64,000 nucleotides of DNA, taken from the NCBI GenBank assembly GCA_902778115.1, contig CACYWG010000006.1:1-64000 (forward strand), given 5' to 3'. Below the pieces are notes generated by a model. The model saw only the letters and a list, made by a program, of their open reading frames with translations, searched no databases and had not been told where the DNA came from. Origin of the DNA: Oscillospiraceae bacterium. GTDB lineage: Bacteria; Bacillota; Clostridia; Oscillospirales; Oscillospiraceae. The translations under genes were made by a program, and so were the position numbers. Positions 52,030-62,084 of the stretch are shown here, in pieces. Within the stretch, counting starts at the first letter, position 1. Every line of letters begins with the position of its first letter.

Positions 52030-52251
52030 ATGTTCAAAGACTGGCAGCTTGCCATGATGGAGGACTACGGCCTGACGGAAACGAACACGGGGCTTGTCAA
52101 CCGCGTCGCCCGTCAACTGGCGCAAAGCCCGAACGATACGATCGAGACGGCGGAATTTCGCAGCGCCTGCATTTCCTGCGGGGTTGATCCGGATTCCTTT
52201 ACTCAGAGCGACCTGAATCAGCTGCAGAAAAAGCTGAACGAACTGACATGA
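52030..52251 (+). CDS. Small hypothetical protein (73 aa)
   Basis: 73 residues from ATG 52,030 (AGGGGG). Helical and soluble, with one cysteine pair (ACISCG). Its stop overlaps the thpR start by 4 bp, so the two are coupled. Unknown family. Confidence 0.65.
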   Translation: MFKDWQLAMMEDYGLTETNTGLVNRVARQLAQSPNDTIETAEFRSACISCGVDPDSFTQSDLNQLQKKLNELT

Positions 52252-52763
52252 GGCTGTTTATTGACGTCCGTCTGTCTGCGGGGATGAAGGACGCGCTTGT
52301 GCATGCGCAGAAGGAACTGTATGACTGCGGCGTCCGCGGCCGTTTCACGGCGGAGGAGAACCTGCACCTGACGCTGGCCTTCATCGGGGAGGTCCCGGAC
52401 GCGCAGCCTGTCCTTGACGCGCTGTCGGAACTGGACTTTGCGCCCTTTGCGATCGCGCTGGAGGGCATGGGCTGCTTCGGCGATCTCTGGTGGGCAGGCC
52501 TCAGGGACTCCGCAGCGCTCGAGGCGCTGGCCCGAAAGGTCCGCCGCGCGCTCGCGGAGCGGGAAATCCCCTTTGACCGAAAGCGCTTTTCTCCGCACAT
52601 CACGCTGATCCGCAGGGCCTCCGGGAAGCTGCCCGGGATTTTGCTCCGGCCGGCTTCGATGACCGTGAGCGCCGTCTCGCTGATGCGCTCGGACCGCGGG
52701 AAAAAGGGCATGATCTATACCGAACTCGGCGCGGTCGAAGCGCAGGGGCCGATCGACGCCTGA
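52248..52763 (+). CDS. thpR: RNA 2',3'-cyclic phosphodiesterase (ThpR)
   Basis: 171 residues of the 2H family with the two histidine motifs HLTLAF and HITLIR and strand-helix symmetry. By family it hydrolyses 2',3'-cyclic phosphate ends of RNA; the biological substrate is uncertain. Confidence 0.92.
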   Translation: MRLFIDVRLSAGMKDALVHAQKELYDCGVRGRFTAEENLHLTLAFIGEVPDAQPVLDALSELDFAPFAIALEGMGCFGDLWWAGLRDSAALEALARKVRRALAEREIPFDRKRFSPHITLIRRASGKLPGILLRPASMTVSAVSLMRSDRGKKGMIYTELGAVEAQGPIDA

Positions 52764-52769
52764 ACTGAA

Positions 52770-52816
52770 AAAAGCCGGGGCTGTGAGGGAACCGTTTTTT
52801 CACAGCTCCGGTTTTT
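52770..52816 (+). terminator. Terminator of the thpR operon
   Basis: AAGCCGGGGCTGTG pairs with CACAGCTCCGG plus T-run across a U-rich loop. Confidence 0.8.
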
Positions 52817-52884
52817 CGTTTGCCTTGACCCGTACAAGTCACATGGTGTATAGTGATCGTATAGTGAATGAAAGGAGTGCGAGT

Positions 52885-54264
52885 ATGGACATTCAGCTCA
52901 GACAGGATATCGACCGCTTCGTGGCGGAACACGAGGCGGCTGTTTTCAGGGATATCGCAAGACTCGTCGCGATCAACAGCGTCGAGGGCGAGCCTCTGCC
53001 CGGCAAGCCTTTCGGCGAAGGACCGGCCCGGGCGCTCGCGGAGGGCCTGAAAATCGCGCAGGAGCTCGGGCTCGACGCCGTCAACTGCGACAATTACATC
53101 GGCTACGCCCAGATCGGGGAAGGGGAGGACTACCTCGCCACGATCACGCACCTCGACGTCGTTCCCGTCGGCGAGGGATGGAAAGAGGACCCCTTCACCA
53201 TGCGCGAGCGCGAGGGTTGGATCATCGGCCGCGGCGTCATGGACGACAAGGGGCCGAGCGTGCTGTGCCTCTATGCGCTCAAATACCTCAAGGATCAAAA
53301 GATCCCGCTGCGCTGGCCCGTGCGCGCGCTGCTCGGCGCCAACGAGGAGACCGGCATGGGCGACGTGGAGTACTACCTCGCCAACTACAAGGCGCCGCTT
53401 TTCTGCTTCAGCCCGGACGCGAACTTCCCGCTCTGCAACGGCGAAAAGGGCATCACCCGCGGCCGCATGATCGCCAGGGTGCCGCTGGAGAACATCGTCG
53501 ACATCCGAGGCGGCTTCGTCTCCAACGCCGTTCCCGACAAGGCCGAGGCCCGGATCCGCGCGGACAGGGTCGAGCCTGTGCCGGGCGTCACGGTCGAGCG
53601 GGAGGAAGCCGGGCTCTGGCATCTGACGGCGGCCGGCGTCGGCGGCCATGCCTCCCTGCCGGAGGGTACGGTCAACGCGATCGGCGTGCTGGTTCATGCA
53701 ATCCTCGATCAGGGCCTTGCCGGGGAGCAGGAGGCCAAATTCCTGCGCGCGGTGGCGGATCTGACCGATCACAGCGACGGCAGCGGCGTCGGCGTGCAGG
53801 CGGACGACGGCCTCTTCCGGCCGCTCACCATCGTCGGCAGCATGATCGGCGTGGAAAACGGCCGCATGGTGCAGACCTATGACAGCCGCTTTCCGACCAA
53901 TACCAGCGGCGAAAAGATCGCGTCCATCCTCCGCGCGCGCTACGGCGAGCTGCTGGAGGTCGAGACCGACCGCGAGGCGCCGCCCTTCTACATGAGCCTC
54001 GATAAGCCTGAGGTGCAGGTGTGCATCAAGGCCTACAACAGCATCACCGGCGAAAACGCGGAGCCCTACACCATCGGCGGCGGCACCTATGCCCGCGATT
54101 TCCCGAACGCGGTGTCCTTCGGCCCCGAGCATCCCGAGCGCCCGGCGCCCGACTTTGCCGGACCGATCCACGGCGTGGACGAGGCGGCCAGCAAGGAGTG
54201 GCTGCTGGAGGCGCTGAAGGTGTACATCCTGGCGCTGATCGAACTGCAGAAGCTGGATTTCTGA
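52885..54264 (+). CDS. M20 dipeptidase (PepV-like)
   Basis: 459 residues from ATG 52,885 (AAAGGAG). Zinc-binding HLDVVPVGEGW, the catalytic DDKGPS and GANEETGMGD blocks, and a lid domain of about 200 residues. PepV-type enzymes remove N-terminal amino acids from dipeptides, fitting a peptide-using anaerobe. The C-terminus ends with the zinc ligand region GPIHGVDEAA. Confidence 0.92.
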   Translation: MDIQLRQDIDRFVAEHEAAVFRDIARLVAINSVEGEPLPGKPFGEGPARALAEGLKIAQELGLDAVNCDNYIGYAQIGEGEDYLATITHLDVVPVGEGWKEDPFTMREREGWIIGRGVMDDKGPSVLCLYALKYLKDQKIPLRWPVRALLGANEETGMGDVEYYLANYKAPLFCFSPDANFPLCNGEKGITRGRMIARVPLENIVDIRGGFVSNAVPDKAEARIRADRVEPVPGVTVEREEAGLWHLTAAGVGGHASLPEGTVNAIGVLVHAILDQGLAGEQEAKFLRAVADLTDHSDGSGVGVQADDGLFRPLTIVGSMIGVENGRMVQTYDSRFPTNTSGEKIASILRARYGELLEVETDREAPPFYMSLDKPEVQVCIKAYNSITGENAEPYTIGGGTYARDFPNAVSFGPEHPERPAPDFAGPIHGVDEAASKEWLLEALKVYILALIELQKLDF

Positions 54265-54376
54265 ATTGGAAGTCTTTTACACGGCAAAGTGATAAAAAAT
54301 CCGCGCCGACTCTGTCTGGGAATTATGAAATCTGGACAATTTTTACTCAAACGGGAAAAGAAGCTCAGATTCCATC

Positions 54377-54406
54377 TTGCCAGATTCCAAAGCTCTGTTG
54401 TATAAT
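54377..54406 (+). promoter_or_regulatory. Promoter of the giant subtilase gene
   Basis: TTGCCA, 18 bp, TATAAT, about 100 bp before the ATG; a second AT-rich block (GTATATAATGTGG, 54,459-54,471) could be an alternative. Confidence 0.6.
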
Positions 54407-54506
54407 GCAATTTAAAGAGGAAATTCTTTAAACCGGCAAAGTGCCGGCAGACGTATATAATGTGGCAACACTTTATATATAGTTTTTCTTTCAAGGAGGA
54501 AAAAGT

Positions 54507-57500
54507 ATGAGTAGGACCACCAAGCGCTTCCTGTCCATCCTGCTCGCTGCGGCGATGATCCTTTCTCTCGGGATCACCGGCTGGGCCATTGACGACGACA
54601 TCGCCATTAACCCGGATGTCATAGCTGCAGCGGAGGAGCAGTCGGCCGGCCGCACGGTCAGCGGCACGGAACTCGAACTGGAAGAGATCGACCCGAGTAC
54701 TCTGAACGTACCCAAGCTCGGCGAGATCGAAAAGGACGACGAGATCGTTCTGGATGCGGAAGATCTGTTTGATCTGGATGAGGTCGTCCGTGTTTCGATC
54801 GTTCTGGATCGTCCCGCCACGCTTTCTGCGGGCTACAGCACCGAGAATATCGCGGCGAACAGAGCTGCCATGTCTTACCGCCAGACGCTGAGACAGCAGC
54901 AGGCCAGCGTAGAAGCGGCGATCGCTTCTGCCGGCGTTTCCATGAACGTCAAGTGGAATCTGACGCTGGCGGTCAATATCATTTCGGCCGAGGTTCGCGT
55001 CGGCGATATTGAGACCATCAAGGAGATCCCCGGCGTTGCGGACGTCTGGCTTGAGACCCGCTACGAGCCTCAGTTCGACGAGGTCAACACGGCCATCACC
55101 ACCGAGCACATGGTCGGGGCCACCGCGGTCTGGAAGAACGGCTTTACCGGCGCCGGCTCCCGCGTGGCGATCATCGACACCGGCACCGACCAGGATCACC
55201 AGTCCTTCGACCCCGAAGCGCTCGAGTACGCCCTGGAAAAGGACGGCCTGACGCCCGATCTGCTGACCTGGGATGATATCAGCGCGGTCGCTTCCGAGCT
55301 GAACGTCCAGGTGACCGAGCAGGTCTACAAAAACACCAAGATCCCCTATGCCTACAACTACGTGGACGGCGGCTACGTCACCGACCACATGAGCGATACG
55401 CAGGAGGAGCACGGCTCCCACGTGTCCGGTATTGCGGCGGCCAACCGCTATGTAAAGATCAACGGTGAGTTCGTCGACGCGGCCGAGAACGTCTTTGCCG
55501 TCGGCGTTGCGCCCGATGCCCAGATCCTCACGATGAAGGTCTTCGGCAAGGGCGGCGGCGCCTATGACTCCGACTACATGACCGCCATCGAGGACGCCAT
55601 CGTTCTCAACGCGGACTCCGTGAACCTGTCCCTGGGCTCCGGTTCTCCCGGATTCACCTTCTCCAACGGCTATCAGGACATCATGGACAGCCTGGTGGAC
55701 AGCGGCACCGTTGTTGTCATGTCCGCCGGCAACTCCTACAACTGGGCGGAGTTCCTGCCCTCCGGCATCCCCTACCTCTACCTGGAGGACGTCTCCCTGC
55801 ACACCGGCGGCTCTCCCGGCTCCTTTGCCAACAGCCTTGGCGTCGCTTCTGCTGACAACATCGGCGCCATCGCCGCTCCCCTGATTTTCAACAGCGATCT
55901 GAAGACCGCGTTCAACGAGAGCAGCGGTTACAACAATTCTCCGATCTCCACGATCGCGGGCACTTACGACTACGTCCTGATCGACGGCCCCGGCGTTGAC
56001 GACAACGGCCACGTCGGCCAGGAAGGCGACGCCTTCTTCGCCCTCGGCTCTGATGTCGTGAAGGGCAAGATCGCACTGTGCTACCGCGGCACCTCCTCCT
56101 TCTTTGCGAAGGCCAATGCCGCTGTTGCGCAGGGCGCTGCCGCCGTCATCATCATCAACAATACCGACGGTACCATCGCCATGAACCTGAGCGGCTACGA
56201 GTACACCGCACCCGTGGTCTCCATCCTGAAGGTGGACGGCGATGCGGTCAAGGCCGCGTCCGAGAAGGTCACCGATGCCAACGGCAACGTGTACTACACC
56301 GGCAAGGTGGAAGTCACCGCCGAGGCTCAGCCGATCGTTTACAACGCGCGTGAGAACACCACCATCTCCTCCTTCAGCTCCTGGGGCGTTCCCGGCTCCC
56401 TGATCATGAAGCCGGAGATCACCGCGCCCGGCGGCAGCATCTACTCCGTCTTCGGCAGCAACAAGCATCAGGACGGCACGGTCGCCGGCGGCTCTGACCA
56501 GTACGAGTACATGAGCGGCACCTCCATGGCGGCTCCTCATATCACCGGCATGGCGGCCCTGCTCGGCGAATATGTCCGTGAAAACGATCTGGAGACCGTC
56601 ACCGGCCTCAATGCCCGTACCCTCATCAACTCCCTGCTGATGAGCACGGCCAGCCCGATGATCGTGGACGGCGCTTACCTGCCCATCCTGCAGCAGGGCG
56701 CCGGCCTGGGCGACACCTACGCCGCCACGCAGGCCAAGTCCTACATCATGATGGGCGAGGACGCCACCTCCTCTGCGGCGGACGGCAAGGTCAAGGTTGA
56801 GCTCGGCCAGGACGCTGCCCGCGAAGGCGTGTACAGCTATTCCTTCTCTGTCAACAACTTCAGCGACACTGACATGACCTACGAGCTCGGCACGGATATC
56901 TTTACCCAGTGGATTACGTCTGACGGCGTGAGCCTCTACATGGATAAGGATACCCAGTACCTGGGCGGTATGTATGAAGAGAGCTACGCTTTCGAGCACA
57001 AGACCCCCAATCCGCACGACGTCAACAAGGACGGCGTGACCGACAAGGCTGACGCGCAGGCGATCCTCGATTACCTGACCGGCAAGGTCGACGGCGAGAC
57101 CCTGGATCTTGCGGCCGGCGAAATGGACGGCACCGAGGGCCTGAGCTCTTACGACGCCCAGCTCCTTCTGACCTGGGAAGCCGAGACCGGCGCCAACGAC
57201 CTGATCGTCCCGGCCGGTGAGAGCGTGCCCGTCACCGTTACCATCACCTTCAGCGACGACCTCAAGGGGATCCTTGACAACTACTTTACCAACGGCGCCT
57301 GGATCGAGGGCTTCACCTATGTGACGCCCAAGACCACGAGTGCGGACGGCGAGATCCTCGGCGCGGAGCACTCCATCCCCATCCTGGGCTTCTACGGCAG
57401 CTTCACCGAGGCCTCCATGTTCGACTGTGTCGACCCGATCTCCGTGGCCTACGGCAACACCAAGACGAGCTACACCGGCAACGATGTGACCAACTACCTG

Positions 57501-60500
57501 ACGGTCAACTACGGCAAGGGCGACAGCATCTTCATGGGCAACCCCTACATCGTGGAGGAGAAGTTCCCGGCCGACCGTCTGGCTCTCAGCTCCGACACCG
57601 AGCTGGTCAACTTCAAGTACAACCTCATCCGCAACGCCGCCACGACCGGCTGGCTGGCGCTTGACGCCGCCGGCGATCTGATCAAGAACGGCACCATGAC
57701 CGGCAACACCTTTGGCGCCTGGTACTATGTCAATGGCAGCCAGTGGCGCGATACCGGCACCAAGACGGCCGCGATCGGCACCACCGCTGACAAACTCGGC
57801 GTGAAGGAAGGCGAGTCCTTCACCATCGGCGAGTTCGCGGTTCCCGAGTACTACGGCATGCTGCTCCACCCGGGCGAGAACGTCAACACGGTCACCCCGG
57901 ATGAGATCGTCACGCTGCGCAACAGCGGCGAGCTGGGCAACGGCGCCTTCCTCGGCTACACCTTCAAGGTGGACGATCAGACGCCGACCATCAGCAGCGT
58001 GGTCCTCAGCGAAGAGAAAGATAAGATCACGGTCACCGCAAAGGACGATAACTACATCGCCTATGTCGCGATCGTTGATCTGGCCGGCAATTCCATCGTG
58101 GGCGAGGCGCCCGCGCAGACCGCGCCCGGTGAAGAAGTGACCGTTACTCTCGACTCCACCGGCCTGGATGGCGCTGTGGCCGCCTTCGTTGCCGACTATG
58201 CCGCCAACGAGAACGCCAGCCTTGTCCGCATCAGCGGCGAGGGCCCCGTGCCTGTCGACTACACCTACACGGTCGAGTACTACAAGCCGTCCGACACGCT
58301 GGTCGCCGGCAAGGATTACCTCATCGTCTCCGCGCAGACCGCCGGCACGGTCAGAGCCCTGACTGCCACGAACTCCGGTTACCTGGTTGCCGCCACCGGC
58401 AGCGCGGTAACGGTTGAAGACGGCACGATCGGCAGCTACACCGGCCTCTACATCGATGTGGAGAACGTGCCCGATACCCTCCGCTGGACGACGGCCTGGG
58501 ATCAGTACAACTTCGGCCAGACCTTCCAGAGCGTGGCCAACGGCTCGTACCTCTACATGCAGCAGAACAACAGACCCGCCTGCTACAGCTCGGCGACTCC
58601 CTGGAACTATGAGAACAACCAGCTGACCTGCAACGGCTATTATGTTGACGGTGACAAGAATCCGATCAACATCACCTTCACCTGGACCGGCAGCCAGTTC
58701 TACTGCAGCACCAGTGCGGCGACCACCAGCATCTACCTCTTTGAGAGAGTTGTGGAACAGGTCACGGAGACCGTCACGATCGATCCCGATAACGCCTCCG
58801 CCGTCACCGTCTATCCCGAAGAGCTGACCCTGCTCGTGGGTGAGACAGCCGAGCTGAAGGCCACGGTCGAGCCGATGGTCCTGGCTGACAAGAGCGTGAC
58901 CTGGTCCTCCGAGGACGCGTCGGTCGCCACCGTCGATGAAAACGGCGTGGTCACCGCCGTCGCCAGCGGCGAGACGAAGATCATCGCGACCTCCAACGCG
59001 ACGAAAACCGTCTCCGGCTATGCCGTCGTCAAGGTGCCCGGCGGCATGGACGCCACCATCTATGCCCAGGTCGCCTTCAATGACGACGTCCAGTTTGCCG
59101 CCATCGACCTGAACGACATGAGCACCACGAACCTCTCCGGTACCAATGTCTTCAGCTACTTCACCGGCGGCGCCCAGAGCGGCGGCTTCATCTACGGCAA
59201 CGATACCGACAACGACTTCCACAGCTACAACGCAAAGACCTATGCCTACGATTCCTTCTGGCACGATATCTATGAAGTGATCCAGGCTCCCCTCGCCATG
59301 CTCGACGGCGCGTCCATCCCCAACTTCACCTACGTCGTCACCGACGCGGACGGTGTTGAAACCGAAGTGCCCTTCAAGGTCAATGTCGTCGGCGTCTGCT
59401 CGGCCGGATACCTCCTCTTCTACGATGAGGGCGGCATGGAAACCCTGAGCGGCTTCAGCCTCAGCGACAACGGCATCACGCCGATCGCGATCACGTTCGC
59501 CGGCATCGGCCAGAACAAGGACGGCACGCTCTACATGATCTACTATGTGCTGGATAAGTCCGGCGCCCTGTATGCCTTCTATGTTGACATCCTGGTCAAG
59601 AACGGTGAGATCAGCTACGGCCTGAGCGGCGGCAACCTGGGCACGATCCAGGGCTTCACGGTCGGCGAAGACACGACCGCCTACTCCATGGCCTACACTC
59701 GCGGCATCACCGGCAATGAAGGTGTGCTCATCGCCGACAGCACCACCGGCTCCATCTACTACGTCGGCATTACCTACTTCGATGATCAGGTGACTCCTCC
59801 TGAATTGTCTCCCGCCGAACTGGTCGGCGTCGTCAAGGGTGCGACCAAGCTGTCCACGCTGTACGATAATCGTTTCGACGCAGCCGGTGACCTCGGCAAG
59901 TTCCCGCTCAAGCTCTCCGGCAGCGGCAGCAGCGCCATCGACGCTTACCGTACGGCCTCCGTGCGCGACAGCGTCCCGATGATCTTTGAGAATCTGCCCA
60001 TCCAGACCATCGGCTTCAGCACGGATGAAATCATCGAAGAGCCTGTCAGCGACGACATCGTGATCGGCGACGACGGCGACGACGACATCATCGTTGTCGG
60101 CGGCCTCGACGCCATCCGCAAGGTCCAGCCCCGCGGCAATGTGGAGCTGCTCAAGGCGGGCGAACTGGTGAACCCGACTTACGAGGAAGACGGCTATGTG
60201 GAGATCGCCATCACCACGCCGGACGCCACCGAAGAAGTCAAGACCTTTACCAACGGTTTTGCCACCCTCGCGTATGATCCCGCGGCCCTGAGCTTCCAGT
60301 CCCTGACGCCGAACGCGGCGCTGGAGATCAGCTCCTTCACGGTCGATGAAGAGGCCGGCCTGATCAAGTTCGCCTATGCCAGCACCGAGCCCGTCGAGGC
60401 CGGCGCCGTGGCGAACGTCAAGTTCTCCGCTCCCACGGAGGATACCACGGTCACCGTGACCACGGTCGAGGCCAACGATAATCTCGCCGTGAACGATGTC

Positions 60501-60986
60501 ACCGAGATCGAGCTGAAGGCTGCGGCCGAGGGCTTCAAGATCACCATCGAGGACTTCACCAATGCAAAGGCGACGGTCGACGGTATCGCTGAAGACAATC
60601 TCTACAGCGGCGAAGTCAGCTTCAAGCTCACTTCCAATAACGACCAGGCAGTCCTGGTAGCGATCAAGGATGTCGCGGAAGACGGCACCGAGACTTACAC
60701 GCTTGTCCCCTGCGTCACGGGCGAAGATGGAACACACAGCTTTACGATCACGGTAGAAGCAGACATGACGATTGCTCTCGCCTTCAGAGGCGATGTGAAT
60801 CTTGACGCCAGAGTCAACCTGCGGGATGCTCAGACGATCAAGAACGCCATTGCCGATGAACTGGAAGAGCCGCTGACAGCTATTGCACGTTTGGCCGGCG
60901 ATGCAAACAACGACAACAGGTTTAACCTGCGTGATGCACAGCTCATCAAGAACGTGATTGCCGGCGATGACGAGATTGCCTGGTAA
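54507..60986 (+). CDS. Giant secreted subtilase with dockerin domains
   Basis: 2,159 residues. Signal peptide FLSILLAAAMILSLGITGWA, a propeptide, then the S8 catalytic domain: Asp224 (IIDTGTD), His302 (EEHGSHVSG), Asn409 (SAGN) and Ser673 (MSGTSMAAPH), with a PA domain inserted before the serine. An internal dockerin-like segment (about 835-895), beta domains, a Big2-like domain (about 1430-1512), a cohesin-like domain (about 1892-2002) and a C-terminal dockerin (GDVNLDARVNLRDAQTIKN ... GDANNDNRFNLRDAQLIKN) follow. It is a C5a-peptidase-like extracellular protease that should dock onto a cohesin, most simply the one encoded next. Confidence 0.93.
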   Translation: MSRTTKRFLSILLAAAMILSLGITGWAIDDDIAINPDVIAAAEEQSAGRTVSGTELELEEIDPSTLNVPKLGEIEKDDEIVLDAEDLFDLDEVVRVSIVLDRPATLSAGYSTENIAANRAAMSYRQTLRQQQASVEAAIASAGVSMNVKWNLTLAVNIISAEVRVGDIETIKEIPGVADVWLETRYEPQFDEVNTAITTEHMVGATAVWKNGFTGAGSRVAIIDTGTDQDHQSFDPEALEYALEKDGLTPDLLTWDDISAVASELNVQVTEQVYKNTKIPYAYNYVDGGYVTDHMSDTQEEHGSHVSGIAAANRYVKINGEFVDAAENVFAVGVAPDAQILTMKVFGKGGGAYDSDYMTAIEDAIVLNADSVNLSLGSGSPGFTFSNGYQDIMDSLVDSGTVVVMSAGNSYNWAEFLPSGIPYLYLEDVSLHTGGSPGSFANSLGVASADNIGAIAAPLIFNSDLKTAFNESSGYNNSPISTIAGTYDYVLIDGPGVDDNGHVGQEGDAFFALGSDVVKGKIALCYRGTSSFFAKANAAVAQGAAAVIIINNTDGTIAMNLSGYEYTAPVVSILKVDGDAVKAASEKVTDANGNVYYTGKVEVTAEAQPIVYNARENTTISSFSSWGVPGSLIMKPEITAPGGSIYSVFGSNKHQDGTVAGGSDQYEYMSGTSMAAPHITGMAALLGEYVRENDLETVTGLNARTLINSLLMSTASPMIVDGAYLPILQQGAGLGDTYAATQAKSYIMMGEDATSSAADGKVKVELGQDAAREGVYSYSFSVNNFSDTDMTYELGTDIFTQWITSDGVSLYMDKDTQYLGGMYEESYAFEHKTPNPHDVNKDGVTDKADAQAILDYLTGKVDGETLDLAAGEMDGTEGLSSYDAQLLLTWEAETGANDLIVPAGESVPVTVTITFSDDLKGILDNYFTNGAWIEGFTYVTPKTTSADGEILGAEHSIPILGFYGSFTEASMFDCVDPISVAYGNTKTSYTGNDVTNYLTVNYGKGDSIFMGNPYIVEEKFPADRLALSSDTELVNFKYNLIRNAATTGWLALDAAGDLIKNGTMTGNTFGAWYYVNGSQWRDTGTKTAAIGTTADKLGVKEGESFTIGEFAVPEYYGMLLHPGENVNTVTPDEIVTLRNSGELGNGAFLGYTFKVDDQTPTISSVVLSEEKDKITVTAKDDNYIAYVAIVDLAGNSIVGEAPAQTAPGEEVTVTLDSTGLDGAVAAFVADYAANENASLVRISGEGPVPVDYTYTVEYYKPSDTLVAGKDYLIVSAQTAGTVRALTATNSGYLVAATGSAVTVEDGTIGSYTGLYIDVENVPDTLRWTTAWDQYNFGQTFQSVANGSYLYMQQNNRPACYSSATPWNYENNQLTCNGYYVDGDKNPINITFTWTGSQFYCSTSAATTSIYLFERVVEQVTETVTIDPDNASAVTVYPEELTLLVGETAELKATVEPMVLADKSVTWSSEDASVATVDENGVVTAVASGETKIIATSNATKTVSGYAVVKVPGGMDATIYAQVAFNDDVQFAAIDLNDMSTTNLSGTNVFSYFTGGAQSGGFIYGNDTDNDFHSYNAKTYAYDSFWHDIYEVIQAPLAMLDGASIPNFTYVVTDADGVETEVPFKVNVVGVCSAGYLLFYDEGGMETLSGFSLSDNGITPIAITFAGIGQNKDGTLYMIYYVLDKSGALYAFYVDILVKNGEISYGLSGGNLGTIQGFTVGEDTTAYSMAYTRGITGNEGVLIADSTTGSIYYVGITYFDDQVTPPELSPAELVGVVKGATKLSTLYDNRFDAAGDLGKFPLKLSGSGSSAIDAYRTASVRDSVPMIFENLPIQTIGFSTDEIIEEPVSDDIVIGDDGDDDIIVVGGLDAIRKVQPRGNVELLKAGELVNPTYEEDGYVEIAITTPDATEEVKTFTNGFATLAYDPAALSFQSLTPNAALEISSFTVDEEAGLIKFAYASTEPVEAGAVANVKFSAPTEDTTVTVTTVEANDNLAVNDVTEIELKAAAEGFKITIEDFTNAKATVDGIAEDNLYSGEVSFKLTSNNDQAVLVAIKDVAEDGTETYTLVPCVTGEDGTHSFTITVEADMTIALAFRGDVNLDARVNLRDAQTIKNAIADELEEPLTAIARLAGDANNDNRFNLRDAQLIKNVIAGDDEIAW

Positions 60987-61014
60987 AAACTGAATTCGCT
61001 GTTCCTGCAGCTTA

Positions 61015-61071
61015 TTGACAAGTGAATCATCTTGTGTTACTCTTAATAAAGGTTTAATCCTTTATTAAGAG
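61015..61071 (+). promoter_or_regulatory. Promoter with 13-bp palindrome before the cohesin-like gene
   Basis: TTGACA (61,015), 17 bp, TACTCT (61,038-61,043). CTCTTAATAAAGG/CCTTTATTAAGAG (61,040-61,071) is a perfect dyad covering the -10 and start region, so it is an operator or a 5' RNA hairpin. Confidence 0.65.
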
Positions 61072-61124
61072 CACAGGATGATACCAATGATTTTTGGCGA
61101 ATACACAAAAGGGGACATATTACC

Positions 61125-61982
61125 ATGAAAAAGACTCTTGCAATTGTTTTGATCTTTGCACTTGTTCTCTCTTTTGGTGCTGCCGCGTTTGCTGACCAGT
61201 CTGTGACGCTCTCCGCTACGGTGAGCAAGTCTGGCGACACGGTTACCCTCACCATTACACTGAATGAGGCACTTACCGACGTCGAGTATATGACGTTGCC
61301 CATTTCCTGGGATACGGATACTTTTGAGAAGGGGTCTGTTGACTCCAGCTACGGCCCTGTATGGGGCAAATCGGGCATCCTGATCCTTGAGCCGGACGGT
61401 TATCAGATGCCTGCAGGTACAATTGCCGTTCTGACCTTTACGGCGAAAGATACTTTCGATTCGACGAAGGATTACACCTTCACCGTTAATGTCGATGCGG
61501 AGAACACCTTTGGCCACAAACAGGAAGTCACGGTTGCCGGTACCAGTGCGACGCTGAAGGGTGAGCCCGCGCCGACTCCGACTCCGGCCCCCACTCCGAC
61601 CCCGACTCCCACGCCCGCTCCCACTGAGCCTCCTGTGGAGCCCACGCCCGCTCCCACCGAGCCTCCTGTGGAGCCCACGCCTGCTCCCACGGAGAAGCCT
61701 GCTGAGCCCACTCCGGCTCCCACTGAGAAGCCCGCTGAGCCCACTCCCGCTCCCACTGAGGCTCCCAAGCCCACTGAGGAAGTGAAGCCGACCGAGGCTC
61801 CCAAGCCCACCGATGCCCCCAAGCCGACCGAGGCTCCCAAGCCCACTCAGAAGCCTGTCGATCCCAAGAACCCGACCACCGGCGATGAGAGCAACCTCGC
61901 CCTCTACGTTGTGATCATGTTCGCGACCCTGGCTCTCGGCGCGGTGACCTTCGTTGTGATCCGCAAGGGCAACAAGGCCTGA
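61125..61982 (+). CDS. Cohesin-like surface protein with NPTTG sorting signal
   Basis: 285 residues. Signal peptide ending FAAAFA-like at about 24, a single beta-sandwich of cohesin plan (about 25-140; SGDTVTLTITLNEAL ... FTAKDTFDSTKDYTF), a long Pro/Thr stalk of PTPAPTE repeats (about 145-245), and a sortase-type signal NPTTGD at 249-254 followed by a hydrophobic helix and RKGNKA. It would be linked to the wall and hold a dockerin-bearing partner. The giant subtilase is encoded just upstream. Confidence 0.82.
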   Translation: MKKTLAIVLIFALVLSFGAAAFADQSVTLSATVSKSGDTVTLTITLNEALTDVEYMTLPISWDTDTFEKGSVDSSYGPVWGKSGILILEPDGYQMPAGTIAVLTFTAKDTFDSTKDYTFTVNVDAENTFGHKQEVTVAGTSATLKGEPAPTPTPAPTPTPTPTPAPTEPPVEPTPAPTEPPVEPTPAPTEKPAEPTPAPTEKPAEPTPAPTEAPKPTEEVKPTEAPKPTDAPKPTEAPKPTQKPVDPKNPTTGDESNLALYVVIMFATLALGAVTFVVIRKGNKA

Positions 61983-61997
61983 TCCAATGCATAACTG

Positions 61998-62029
61998 AAA
62001 AGATCCACCCTTCGGGGTGGATCTTTTTT
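61998..62029 (+). terminator. Terminator after the cohesin-like gene
   Basis: GATCCACCC/GGGTGGATC stem with TTCG loop and T6. Confidence 0.92.
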
Positions 62030-62032
62030 CTC

Positions 62033-62061
62033 TTGACATATACCCCCAGGGGGTATATGAT
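62033..62061 (+). promoter_or_regulatory. CsoR-controlled copper promoter
   Basis: TTGACA, 17 bp, TATGAT, with the perfect dyad TATACCCCCAGGGGGTATA filling the spacer. This is the CsoR operator type, released by Cu(I). Confidence 0.93.
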
Positions 62062-62084
62062 GAGGCCGAAAAGGAGATGATCCT

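Noticed and set aside
54087..60737. A 2,216-codon minus-strand open frame opposite the giant subtilase
   Set aside because: It mirrors the subtilase gene in a GC-rich frame and has no domain, signal or ribosome binding site; the plus-strand protein has clear catalytic motifs.
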